Source of the DNA: Pararhizobium_B sp051960215
GTDB lineage: Bacteria; Pseudomonadota; Alphaproteobacteria; Rhizobiales; Rhizobiaceae
Reading direction: 5' to 3'
Assembly (NCBI GenBank): GCA_051960215.1
Contig: JBQCEN010000111.1
Location: 1 to 7,282 of the forward strand
Length of the DNA stretch: 7,282 nt
The notes below the pieces were generated by a model that saw nothing but the letters and a program-made list of their open reading frames with translations, did not search any database and was not told where the DNA came from. Shown here in pieces: positions 1-6,132 of the stretch (within the stretch, counting starts at the first letter, position 1; each line of letters opens with the position of its first letter). Position numbers and translations under genes: made by a program.

Positions 1-947
1 CCGTCAGTGCTCCGGCCGACCGTGAGCCGCAGGCGCGCCGCCATCCCATCCCCCGGCTCAAGCAGCCTGAGGCCGCCGAGGTCGGGCAGGTGATGGCCGT
101 TCGCCGCGTGGGTCATCGGCTCGAAGCAGAAATAGTCGCCGGCGTCGCCATAGGCGCCGTTCGGCAGGAACAGGAAATAGCGGTCGAACGGCGCGTCGGC
201 CTCGATCTCGAGCGACAGGTCGGTTTCCGGCCAGACGACGCGGGCCTGGCCGGTCCAGCCGTCGAAGCCGTTGTTGACCCAGCGACCGGGAAGCCCGCGC
301 GGCGCGTCGAAATCGAGTTCCACCGGGCGCCGCTCCCTGCGGTCCGGCAGGTGGCAGCTTCGTTCGCTCCAGAAAGCATCCGCCGGCGCCGCGAGCGTGG
401 TGCGCGGCGTCAGCGGCAGGAAGAGGTGGTGACCGAGGCCGAAGGGCAAGGCGACAGTCGCCCCGTTCTCGACGTGGAGGTCGATCGTCAGGCCGCCGGG
501 GTCGACGGCGATCGTCTGCCGGGCGCGATAGACATAGGGCGAGCCGGCGGACGCGAAATCGAGGCCGAGCAGGACCTTCTCCTCGCTCTGGGCAAGCACC
601 TGCCAATCCGCAAGCCAGCCGTCGCCATGGAGATAGAGCGGATCGTCCGGCGTGTTCGGTTCCAGCCGATAGGAGAGGCCATTCAGGGAAAAGCCGTTGC
701 GCTCGAGGCGATTACCGAAGGGAACGAGCGGAAAGGAAGCCGCGTTGCGGGCGTCGAAGGCTGCGCCGGCTGGTCCCGCATAAGAACGCAGAAACGGAAC
801 GCCGGCCCGTTCAGCTGAGAGGATCGCACCGCCGGCTGCGCTGACGCGGACGTCGATGGCCGACGCATGGAGAGTGAGGCCAGCGGGGCCGGCGCGCACA
901 GCGGCCGCGCGTGCATCGCGTGACGCCGGCTGCGCATTCTCCGCCAT
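1..947 (-). CDS. galM: Aldose 1-epimerase family protein (3' end cut by window edge)
   Basis: Probable mutarotase interconverting alpha and beta anomers of an aldose in the cytoplasm (COG2017 family). The frame stays open from the ATG at 947 to the left edge, giving 315 residues, so only a short C-terminal tail should be missing. Family landmarks are FPLVPFGNRL (residues 72-81), LHGDGW (106-111), GLGHHLF (170-176), NNGFDGWTG (225-233) and FEPMTH (275-280). H107, H173/H174 and E276 sit where the family has its substrate-binding and catalytic His residues and its catalytic Glu. The start is fixed by AGGAGG at 955-960, seven bases upstream. It is divergent from a DgoR-like regulator, which suggests sugar-linked control. 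The exact sugar is unknown. The gene symbol reflects the family, not proven galactose specificity. Confidence 0.9.
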   Translation of the reverse strand, partial: MAENAQPASRDARAAAVRAGPAGLTLHASAIDVRVSAAGGAILSAERAGVPFLRSYAGPAGAAFDARNAASFPLVPFGNRLERNGFSLNGLSYRLEPNTPDDPLYLHGDGWLADWQVLAQSEEKVLLGLDFASAGSPYVYRARQTIAVDPGGLTIDLHVENGATVALPFGLGHHLFLPLTPRTTLAAPADAFWSERSCHLPDRRERRPVELDFDAPRGLPGRWVNNGFDGWTGQARVVWPETDLSLEIEADAPFDRYFLFLPNGAYGDAGDYFCFEPMTHAANGHHLPDLGGLRLLEPGDGMAARLRLTVGRSTD

Positions 948-979
948 GTCCCTGCCTCCTCCGGCTCGCGCTTCGGCGG

Positions 980-1007
980 ACAATAGGCGGCGCGTTTGCC
1001 CTGTCAA
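980..1007 (-). promoter_or_regulatory. Probable sigma70 promoter of the aldose 1-epimerase gene
   Basis: On the minus strand a perfect -35 box TTGACA (1002-1007) is followed by a 16-base spacer and a -10-like TATTGT (980-985, four of six consensus bases). Transcription would begin near 973 and leave a leader of about 26 bases carrying the AGGAGG ribosome binding site. The match is by eye only. Confidence 0.55.
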
Positions 1008-1021
1008 TAAATATGATCTTT

Positions 1022-1034
1022 GATGTTCCACATC
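1022..1034. promoter_or_regulatory. Candidate operator, inverted repeat GATGT-TCC-ACATC
   Basis: A perfect 5-base inverted repeat with a 3-base centre lies in the divergent spacer, about 15 bases upstream of the epimerase -35 box and about 94 bases upstream of the regulator start. Its size suits a dimeric winged-helix regulator, and the adjacent GntR protein is the natural candidate. No second copy was noticed in the window, so the assignment is weak. Confidence 0.3.
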
Positions 1035-1127
1035 GGACTTTTGCGGCAACTCGTCCGGCGACCTCTTGCGCAAATCCTCCACGCCACTCACTTTGAGCGG
1101 ACTTGAAGATCCGACGCCGGAGAGCCG

Positions 1128-1871
1128 ATGCCGACCGATCATGCCGCAGAAATCCTCCTCGAGACGAGACCGGCGGAGGCCAAGGGCATCCACCAGAGCG
1201 TGGTCGACACGATCGTGCGGCGCATCCTCACGAATGAATACCCGCAGGGCGAGATCATCCCCGGGCTGGAGACCCTGGCCGAGGAACTCGGCACCAGCCG
1301 CACGACGGTGCGGGAGGCGATGCGGGTGCTTTCCGCCAAGGGTTTCGTCGACTCGCGCCGGCGCGCCGGCACGCGCGTGAATCGGCGCTCGGAATGGAAC
1401 CTGCTCGACCGTGACGTGCTCGGCTGGCTGCTCGACGGCACGATCGCGCGCGACATCGGCGAGAGCCTCCTCGTGCTCCGCCGGATCATCGAGCCGGAAG
1501 CCGCGGCACTGGCCGCGAAAGCCGCATCGGCGCGCCAGCTCGCGGCAATCGAGGACGCCTATCACCGCATGCGCGACAACCTGCCCGACGACATCGACGC
1601 CTGCTGCAGCGCCGATGTCGACTTCCACACGGCGCTGCTCGGCGCCAGCGGCAACATCTTCCTCGAGCAACTGGCGCACACGATCCGCACCGCGCTCCTC
1701 GTCACATTCGAGCGGTCGACGCGGCTTGCGGAATCGCATGTCGAGGCGCTGTCGCTGCACGAGGCGATCGTCGAGCATGTCCGACGTCGCGACGCCGCGG
1801 CGGCGCGGCAGACGATGACCGAACTGCTCCACAAGACCGAGAAGGACCTGCAGATCGGCTCCAGCGGCTGA
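1128..1871 (+). CDS. GntR-family transcriptional regulator, FCD domain, DgoR-like
   Basis: A 247-residue DNA-binding regulator. A winged helix-turn-helix spans about residues 22-85 (recognition segment around LGTSRTTVREAMRVL) and an all-helical FCD effector domain about 100-240. The linker WNLLDRDVLGWLLDG (90-104) followed by the RRIIEPEAA segment closely resembles the E. coli galactonate repressor DgoR subgroup. FCD metal-site residues D163, H167 and H211 are present. The fourth histidine expected 22 residues after H211 is L233, with H235 nearby. GGAG at 1119-1122 supports this ATG. Divergence from the epimerase suggests local repression of sugar genes with a sugar acid or sugar as effector. 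That role is inferred. Confidence 0.9.
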   Translation: MPTDHAAEILLETRPAEAKGIHQSVVDTIVRRILTNEYPQGEIIPGLETLAEELGTSRTTVREAMRVLSAKGFVDSRRRAGTRVNRRSEWNLLDRDVLGWLLDGTIARDIGESLLVLRRIIEPEAAALAAKAASARQLAAIEDAYHRMRDNLPDDIDACCSADVDFHTALLGASGNIFLEQLAHTIRTALLVTFERSTRLAESHVEALSLHEAIVEHVRRRDAAAARQTMTELLHKTEKDLQIGSSG

Positions 1872-1936
1872 GGCCCGGCTCTCGCGCCCGAGCGGCGGTT
1901 GCACGGCATGCATGGGAGCTATCGCCAAAGAGGCGA

Positions 1937-1964
1937 TTGTGCAGCGCAGCACGATCCATATCTT
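1937..1964 (+). promoter_or_regulatory. Candidate promoter overlapping a palindrome, upstream of the small DUF3563-like gene
   Basis: A -35-like TTGTGC (1937-1942), a 16-base spacer and a -10-like TATCTT (1959-1964) precede the small gene. The imperfect inverted repeat GATTGTGC (1935-1942) / GCACGATC (1949-1956), matching at seven of eight positions, covers the -35 box and most of the spacer, so a bound repressor would block polymerase. A second inverted repeat, ATCGCC-AAAGA-GGCGAT (1921-1937), abuts it on the left. Both boxes are weak matches. Confidence 0.35.
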
Positions 1965-1990
1965 TCTCCGCGAGAGCAAAGGAGAAAGTC

Positions 1991-2155
1991 ATGAACAAGT
2001 TCGTCAAACGCGTCCGCAGCCTTCTCGACTACGATCCGGTGCGCGCGCAGGAAGAGGCCCATCTCAACGAGGCCACTTCGGCGATCGACCTCGAATACCG
2101 GCACCGCCAGATCGACCGCGGCCTGTTCCGCAACAAGAACCGCTGGGGCATGTAG
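1991..2155 (+). CDS. Small DUF3563-like protein, 54 residues
   Basis: A short charged protein beginning MNKFVKRVRSLLDYDP, with the central segment AHLNEATSAIDLEYRHRQIDRGLF. The pattern of a YLN/HLN motif, then D-L-E and a (R/H)RQIDRG helix, is what I associate with DUF3563 proteins of proteobacteria, whose function is unknown. There is no signal peptide or membrane segment. It is probably a single amphipathic helical protein. The start is chosen at 1991 because AGGAG (1980-1984) lies six bases upstream. An in-frame ATG at 1937 would overlap the proposed promoter and lacks such a site. It faces the aldolase gene tail to tail, with 29 bases between stops. Confidence 0.75.
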   Translation: MNKFVKRVRSLLDYDPVRAQEEAHLNEATSAIDLEYRHRQIDRGLFRNKNRWGM

Positions 2156-2184
2156 CGCCACCGATCCACCTGAGCGATGCCCGG

Positions 2185-2838
2185 TCAGTCCTTGCGGCCG
2201 TAGCCTTCCATCTTCGCCAAGACCCGCTCGATTTCGTCATCCGGGAGCACGGGCGGCTCGCCGATCTGCAGGCAGCCGTGATACTGGCGCGCGAGCGCCT
2301 CCACTTCGACGGCAAGCCACATCGCCTTCGCGAGGCTCCGGCCGGCGGCGATCATGCCGTGGTGGGCGAGCAGGCAGGCCTTGCGGCCTTCGAGTGCGGC
2401 GACGGCGTGGCGCGAGAGTTCTTCGGTGCCGAAGGTCGCATAGGGGGCGCAGCGGATCGTCGCCCCGCCGGCAGCAGCGACCATGTAGTGGATCGCGGGG
2501 ATGTCGCGCTCCATGATGGCGATCGTCGTCGCATAGGGCGGATGCGCATGGACGATGGCGCCGACATCCGGCCGCGTCATCATGATGTCGCGGTGGAAGC
2601 GCCACTCGCTCGAGGGCGCCTGCCGGCCCTCGGTGCTGCCGTCGAGCCCGAGCCGCACGATGTCGTCGACCTGCATCTCCTCGTAGGGAATGGCGGTCGG
2701 CGTGATCAGCAACCCGTCGCCGTGACGGAGGCTGATGTTGCCCGACGTGCCCTGGTTGATGCCGAGCGCGTTCATCTGCAGGCATGCGGCGATGATCTGT
2801 CGCCGCAGCGCCTCTTCCGGAACCGTTCCGCCTTCCAT
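2185..2838 (-). CDS. fucA: Class II aldolase, L-fuculose-1-phosphate aldolase type
   Basis: A 217-residue cytoplasmic zinc aldolase. FucA splits L-fuculose 1-phosphate into dihydroxyacetone phosphate and L-lactaldehyde. The protein follows E. coli FucA almost end to end: NQGTSGNIS (28-36), LITPTAIPYE (44-53), SSEWRFH (76-82), VHAHP (96-100), AIHYMVAAAGG (115-125), CAPYATFGT (130-138) and LAHHGMIA (157-164). Zinc ligands H97, H99 and H160, catalytic E78, and the tyrosines Y118 and Y213 are all present, so it should be active. GGAGG at 2843-2847 precedes the ATG. It is the last gene of the TRAP operon, 33 bases after dctM. No isomerase or kinase for fucose is visible, so the real substrate could be another 1-phosphoketose such as 5-deoxyribulose 1-phosphate. 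Confidence 0.88.
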   Translation of the reverse strand: MEGGTVPEEALRRQIIAACLQMNALGINQGTSGNISLRHGDGLLITPTAIPYEEMQVDDIVRLGLDGSTEGRQAPSSEWRFHRDIMMTRPDVGAIVHAHPPYATTIAIMERDIPAIHYMVAAAGGATIRCAPYATFGTEELSRHAVAALEGRKACLLAHHGMIAAGRSLAKAMWLAVEVEALARQYHGCLQIGEPPVLPDDEIERVLAKMEGYGRKD

Positions 2839-2871
2839 CGACCCTCCCCCGTCGCTCCTTGCCTCGGCGCG

Positions 2872-4161
2872 TCAGCGCACCGACGTCGGCAGATAAAGAG
2901 CGATCTCGGGGAAAATGATGACGAGCGCAAGCCCGATCAGGCCCATCATCGCATAAGGAAGCGAGCCCATCAGCACTTCGCGGATCGTATAGTCGTCCCT
3001 CAGCGACTGGACGACGAAGAGGTTCATGCCGACCGGCGGCGTCACCGCGCCGATCTCCATGTTGATGACCAGGATGACGCCGAACCAGATCAGGTCGATG
3101 TTGAGCGCCTGGAGCGCCGGAAGCAGGATCGGCACCGTCACGAGGATCGCCGCCGAGGCATCCATGAACATCCCGAGGATGAGGTAGAGGATGTTGACGG
3201 CGATCAGGAACTGCCAGGAAACGAGGTTCAGGCTGTCGAGCCAGTTGGCGAGGTCCTGCGGCACGCGCATCAGCGACAGTGTGTTGGCGAAGAAGCCGGC
3301 GCCGACGACGAGCATCAGGATCATGGCGCTGGTCACGACGCTGTCGCGCGCCGCCTGCCAGAAGAGCGAGAGCGACAGCGTGCGGGTGATGAAGGCCGTG
3401 AAGATCAGCGCATAGGCGACGCCGACGGCGGCCGCCTCGGTCGGCGTGAAGAAGCCGAGATAGATGCCGCCGAGCACAATCAGGATCATGCCGATGCTGC
3501 CGAGCGTCCGCCACCGGAAGGAGCCGCCCCCGCCGGCGCCCGCCGCTTCGGCCGGGCGTTTGCGGCCCTCGCGCAGACTGGCGAAGACCGTATAGGCGGC
3601 AAAAAGGATCGCCAGCATGATGCCGGGCAGCACGCCGGCGATGAAGAGCTTGCCTACCGACGCGTTGGTGACCAGCGAATAGAGGATGAAGGAGATGCTC
3701 GGCGGGATGAGGATGCCGAGGCTGCCGGCGACGGCGACGGAGCCGGCGGTCATCCTGCGGCTGTAGCCGCGCTCGAGCATTTCCGGAATGCTGATCGAAC
3801 CGATGGTGGCGACGGTCGCCGTCGAGGAGCCGGAGATCGCCGCGAAGATCGCGCAGGCGAAGATCGCCGCCACGCCGAGGCCGCCCGGCAGGCGCCCGAC
3901 GATCTTCTGGGCGAAATCGAAGAGATCACGGCCGGAGCCGCCCTTCAGCATCAGCTGGCCCATGAAGATGTAGAGCGGGATGGCGCTGATGACGAAGGAG
4001 TTGATGTCGCCGTTGGCGACCTGCGCCATCGCCGTCAGGCCCGGCACGAAACCGATCGTCAGCATGTAGCCGATCAGGCCGCTGATCATCAGCGTGATGG
4101 CGATCGGAACGCCGAGCGCCATGAACACGAAAAGCGCGACGATCGTCGTCAGGAAAATCAC
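2872..4161 (-). CDS. dctM: TRAP transporter large permease subunit, DctM family
   Basis: A multi-span inner-membrane protein (429 residues) that carries the substrate translocation path of a sodium-coupled TRAP transporter. Hydrophobic segments run throughout. DctM signatures are GVPIAITL near the N-terminus, SGSSTATVATIGSISIPEM (about 110-128), GSLGILIPPSIS (146-157), GFFTPTEAAAVGV (236-248) and EIGAVTPPVGMNLFV (369-383). A Gly/Ala-rich loop at about 204-215 is probably a cytoplasmic linker. I place the start at the GTG at 4161. The GTG at 4170 would touch the GGAGG directly, while 4161 has nine bases of spacing. The gene belongs with dctP and dctQ, although an unusual 230-base spacer separates it from dctQ. 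Confidence 0.93.
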   Translation of the reverse strand: MIFLTTIVALFVFMALGVPIAITLMISGLIGYMLTIGFVPGLTAMAQVANGDINSFVISAIPLYIFMGQLMLKGGSGRDLFDFAQKIVGRLPGGLGVAAIFACAIFAAISGSSTATVATIGSISIPEMLERGYSRRMTAGSVAVAGSLGILIPPSISFILYSLVTNASVGKLFIAGVLPGIMLAILFAAYTVFASLREGRKRPAEAAGAGGGGSFRWRTLGSIGMILIVLGGIYLGFFTPTEAAAVGVAYALIFTAFITRTLSLSLFWQAARDSVVTSAMILMLVVGAGFFANTLSLMRVPQDLANWLDSLNLVSWQFLIAVNILYLILGMFMDASAAILVTVPILLPALQALNIDLIWFGVILVINMEIGAVTPPVGMNLFVVQSLRDDYTIREVLMGSLPYAMMGLIGLALVIIFPEIALYLPTSVR

Positions 4162-4170
4162 GGGACACAC

Positions 4171-4175
4171 CCTCC
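4171..4175 (-). promoter_or_regulatory. Ribosome binding site that decides the dctM start
   Basis: GGAGG on the minus strand ends at 4171, immediately before an in-frame GTG at 4170 and nine bases before the in-frame GTG at 4161. Zero spacing is not usable, so the downstream GTG is preferred, which removes three residues from the longest possible protein. Confidence 0.6.
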
Positions 4176-4298
4176 GGGCCGCGCGCGGCCGTCAAAACCC
4201 TCTTCGATCGCGACAACGCTCGTCGACCATCACGATCTGCTCTTTTGCCGGAGCATGATCTCGCCGAAGGCGGCTATGCGTCTCCGGAACCATGTCCA

Positions 4299-4337
4299 GG
4301 GTCATTCCGGCACCTCGCTGAAGCACCGGCATGACCC
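4299..4337 (-). repeat. Long inverted repeat in the dctQ-dctM spacer
   Basis: The arms 4299-4310 and 4326-4337 pair over 12 positions with one mismatch around a 15-base loop. In the operon messenger this would be a stable hairpin between dctQ and dctM. There is no U-run after it, so it is not a classical terminator. It may affect messenger stability or limit dctM expression. Confidence 0.55.
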
Positions 4338-4391
4338 GTCCCCTCGTTCCGCCGCGTCTCGACGGAACCCGGCCGTCTCGTCAGAAGACGC

Positions 4392-4940
4392 CTAGTCGCC
4401 GAAGCTCTCGTCGTGACCGCTGCCGGCTCGTCCGAGAATCGCCTTCGAAAGTTCCGCAAGCGCCCAGAAGGCCGCGCCGAAGGGCAAGGCCGCCTTGGCG
4501 ATCCACACCGGCCATTGCACGATGTCGATCGTCGTTTCATGGGTCTGGAAGCTCGAGACGGCGTCCCACCAGCCGGAGATCGCGAGCAGCACGAGGAAGC
4601 CGACGACGATGACGACCCTGCACCGGCGCAGGATGCGGTTCGGCATGCCGGTGAACATCCGCTCCAGCGCAATGCCGGCCGTCACGTGGCGGTCGCGCCG
4701 CGCCGTCAGGACGGCGCCGGAGAAAGCCACCCAGGCCAGGCTGTAGAGATCGAAGTCGTAGGTCCAGGAATTGTCGATCCCGACCCATCGAAGCACGATG
4801 CCGAGGACGATGCCCGTCGTCAGGCAAAGCAGGGCCAGCGTCGCAAGATGCCCCACGAAATCGGCGAAGGCGTCGCCGATGCCGGCGGCGCGGTAAAGGG
4901 GGCCGGCCCTGGAGGGCCGGCTTTGCAGGTTGGTCGGCAC
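4392..4940 (-). CDS. dctQ: TRAP transporter small permease subunit, DctQ family
   Basis: A 182-residue inner-membrane protein with four hydrophobic segments (about 30-52, 64-80, 107-127 and 143-167), the usual topology for DctQ. The short basic and histidine-containing stretch RRDRHVTAGI (81-90) after the second segment matches the place where the family has its conserved G/D-x-H-I motif. DctQ pairs with DctM to form the membrane complex that docks the DctP receptor. The start is a GTG at 4940 that overlaps the dctP stop by one base (TAGTG), so translation is probably coupled. The only upstream purine run is GAGG, ten bases away. The first 15 residues are an extension before the family-like part begins and contain a strong hairpin at DNA level. 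Confidence 0.9.
   Translation of the reverse strand: MPTNLQSRPSRAGPLYRAAGIGDAFADFVGHLATLALLCLTTGIVLGIVLRWVGIDNSWTYDFDLYSLAWVAFSGAVLTARRDRHVTAGIALERMFTGMPNRILRRCRVVIVVGFLVLLAISGWWDAVSSFQTHETTIDIVQWPVWIAKAALPFGAAFWALAELSKAILGRAGSGHDESFGD
4902..4921 (-). repeat. Strong GC hairpin just inside the dctQ start
   Basis: A perfect 9-base inverted repeat, GCCGGCCCT / AGGGCCGGC with a 2-base centre, begins about 20 bases after the dctQ GTG. In the messenger it sits next to the dctP stop and within the first 13 or so dctQ codons. It could shield dctP messenger from 3' decay or slow dctQ translation, so that receptor exceeds membrane subunits. On the plus strand it is followed by CTTT, but no plus-strand gene ends here. 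Confidence 0.6.
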
Positions 4941-5983
4941 TACTGGTTGGCCTCGCCGGAATCCGACCCGCCGAGCGCCTGCTGGACGTCGTCGATGAAG
5001 GTCTTGCCGGTATCACCGGCCTGCGAGAGGTAGGTCTTCACGGCCGCCTCGTAGGTCGCCGCCTTCCACTTGGCGAGGTCGTCCTTCGTCGGCGTGTAGA
5101 TCTCGTCACCCTGCTTCTTGGCGATCGCGATGTCGTTCTTGAAGTCGTCCTCGATCGCCTGGACGTTCGTCTGCTCGGTCTCGGCGATCGCCTTGCTGAT
5201 CGTATTGCGCTGCTCGTCCGTCAGGCCCTTCCACCAGTCGAGGTTGACCTGGACGGGGTAGACGAGCGGGACGTAGTGGATCGGCGTGATGTACTTGCCG
5301 ACCTCGTACCACTTGCGCGAGACGATCGAGGCCATGCCGGAGGCCGCGCCGTCGAGCGTGCCGCGCTGAAGGGCGGTATAGACTTCGCTCGAGTCCACGG
5401 CGACGGGGATCGCTCCTTGCGCCTTCAGGAACTGGCCGTTGAGCGTGCCCTCGGAGCGCATCTTCAGGCCCTTGAGGTCGTCCGGCACCTTGATCGTGTG
5501 CTTGGTGTTCACATAGCTCTCGGCGTAGCCGTAAAAGCCCCAGCCGATGATCTGGACGCCGTGCTTGTTGAGGATCTTGTTGATGTCCTCGCCGAGCTTG
5601 CCGTGGACCGCCTTGAGCAGGTCGCTCGCGTCATTGACGAGGAAGGGGATCGTGTCCCATTCGAGCGCCGGCTCCTGGCTCGACCACCAGTGCATCGCCA
5701 TGATGCCCATGTTCGCCGTGTTGTTGGCGAGCGCCTGGGCCATCGTCGATTCCTTGGCGAGGGAGCCGGACGGATAGGTCTCGACGGCGATCTTGCCGTT
5801 GCTGTCCTTCTCGATGTTCTTGGCGATCGCCGCGCCCTGATCGGCGGTTGGCGTGTTCGGCGGCATGTACCAGGCGAAGCGGATGGTGAGGTCGGCCGCC
5901 TGCGCGGGCGCGACGAAGGCAGCGCTTGCAAGAAGAGCTGCGCCGGCCATTCCGGCGATCGTGGCTTTGAGACGTGCTGACAT
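4940..5983 (-). CDS. dctP: TRAP transporter substrate-binding protein, DctP family
   Basis: A 347-residue periplasmic receptor that captures the substrate and delivers it to DctQM. The N-terminus is a clear Sec signal peptide: basic MSARLK, a hydrophobic core and APAQA, with cleavage near residue 29 or 30. The family core LKGLKMRSEGTLNGQFLKAQGAIPV, followed by SSEVYTALQRGTLDGAASG (about 170-216), includes R176, the arginine that in DctP proteins binds the substrate carboxylate. This supports an organic acid ligand. The start is set at 5983 because GGGAGG (5990-5995) lies six bases upstream. Longer in-frame extension to 6091 would run through the promoter and hide the signal peptide. It is the first gene of the dctPQM-aldolase operon. 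Confidence 0.94.
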   Translation of the reverse strand: MSARLKATIAGMAGAALLASAAFVAPAQAADLTIRFAWYMPPNTPTADQGAAIAKNIEKDSNGKIAVETYPSGSLAKESTMAQALANNTANMGIMAMHWWSSQEPALEWDTIPFLVNDASDLLKAVHGKLGEDINKILNKHGVQIIGWGFYGYAESYVNTKHTIKVPDDLKGLKMRSEGTLNGQFLKAQGAIPVAVDSSEVYTALQRGTLDGAASGMASIVSRKWYEVGKYITPIHYVPLVYPVQVNLDWWKGLTDEQRNTISKAIAETEQTNVQAIEDDFKNDIAIAKKQGDEIYTPTKDDLAKWKAATYEAAVKTYLSQAGDTGKTFIDDVQQALGGSDSGEANQ

Positions 5984-6041
5984 GGGTATCCTCCCTGATG
6001 GATCGATTGCGGCCGGCGGCCGAGAGTGCAGCGTCGGTTCG

Positions 6042-6070
6042 TGTATACAAAAGTATCCATGGCAAGTAAA
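6042..6070 (-). promoter_or_regulatory. Probable dctP operon promoter with overlapping TGTATACA operator
   Basis: On the minus strand, TTTACT (6065-6070) and TATACA (6042-6047) are separated by 17 bases, each matching four of six consensus positions. The -10 box lies inside GTGTATACAA (6041-6050 on the plus strand), which matches nine of ten bases of the core of the perfect palindrome at 6881-6896. A repressor bound here would cover the -10 region. The leader would be about 50 bases. It contains a weak GC hairpin (CGGCC-GCC-GGCCG, near 6010-6022). Confidence 0.5.
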
Positions 6071-6076
6071 CCGCCC

Positions 6077-6099
6077 GCGTCGAGATGCCATCTCGACGC
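6077..6099 (-). terminator. Hairpin downstream of the second GntR gene, candidate terminator
   Basis: A perfect 10-base stem, GCGTCGAGAT / ATCTCGACGC, has a 3-base loop. It lies 33 bases after the stop codon of the GntR gene and just before the dctP promoter, on the strand read by both. It would separate regulator transcription from the operon. There is no clean U-run after the stem (the sequence continues GGGCGGTTTACTT), so it could instead be an operator or a partial attenuator. Confidence 0.45.
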
Positions 6100-6132
6100 A
6101 CGCGATGATGGAAACACGCTTACGCGACCGTC

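Larger units (their letters stand above)
4162..4391 (-). other. 230-base structured spacer between dctQ and dctM
   Basis: No coding frame is convincing here. The spacer carries several inverted repeats: GGGTCATTCCGG (4299-4310) with CCGGCATGACCC (4326-4337), matching at 11 of 12 positions; GTTCCG (4346-4351) with CGGAAC (4363-4368); and CGTCT (4374-4378) with AGACG (4386-4390) abutting the dctQ stop. The part around 4253-4290, containing GGAGCATGATCTCG, resembles the degenerate intergenic palindromic repeats common in Rhizobiales, judged from memory. TRAP operons usually have little or no gap at this junction, so this may be an inserted or decayed repeat or a regulatory RNA segment. Confidence 0.5.

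Noticed and set aside
58..606. Minus-strand open frame of 182 codons overlapping the epimerase in another frame
   Set aside because: The product is Arg/Pro-rich with no motif. The epimerase frame covers the same bases and runs unbroken from a strong ribosome binding site to the window edge.
90..818. Plus-strand open frame of 242 codons opposite the aldose epimerase
   Set aside because: It is the antisense shadow of a gene with clear GalM-type motifs. It has no ribosome binding site and no family resemblance.
1872..1920. Possible terminator after the DgoR-like gene
   Set aside because: Only short 4-base stems (GCTC/GAGC) and an isolated GCATGC palindrome are visible, with no U-run.
2146..2182. 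GGGCAT (2146-2151) / ATGCCC (2177-2182) inverted repeat between the convergent small gene and aldolase, as a bidirectional terminator
   Set aside because: The stem is only six pairs around a 25-base loop, with no U-run on either strand. It is too weak to call.
1912..4395. A very long plus-strand open frame (827 codons) running antisense to the aldolase and dctM genes
   Set aside because: Its product is a low-complexity Arg/Asp/Glu/His-rich sequence with no recognisable domain, as expected from the opposite strand of GC-rich genes. The minus-strand frames have clear family motifs and ribosome binding sites.
5984..6091. N-terminal extension of dctP to an ATG at 6091
   Set aside because: It would place 36 non-hydrophobic residues before a clear signal peptide and run through the proposed promoter. 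The ATG at 5983 has an ideal GGGAGG.
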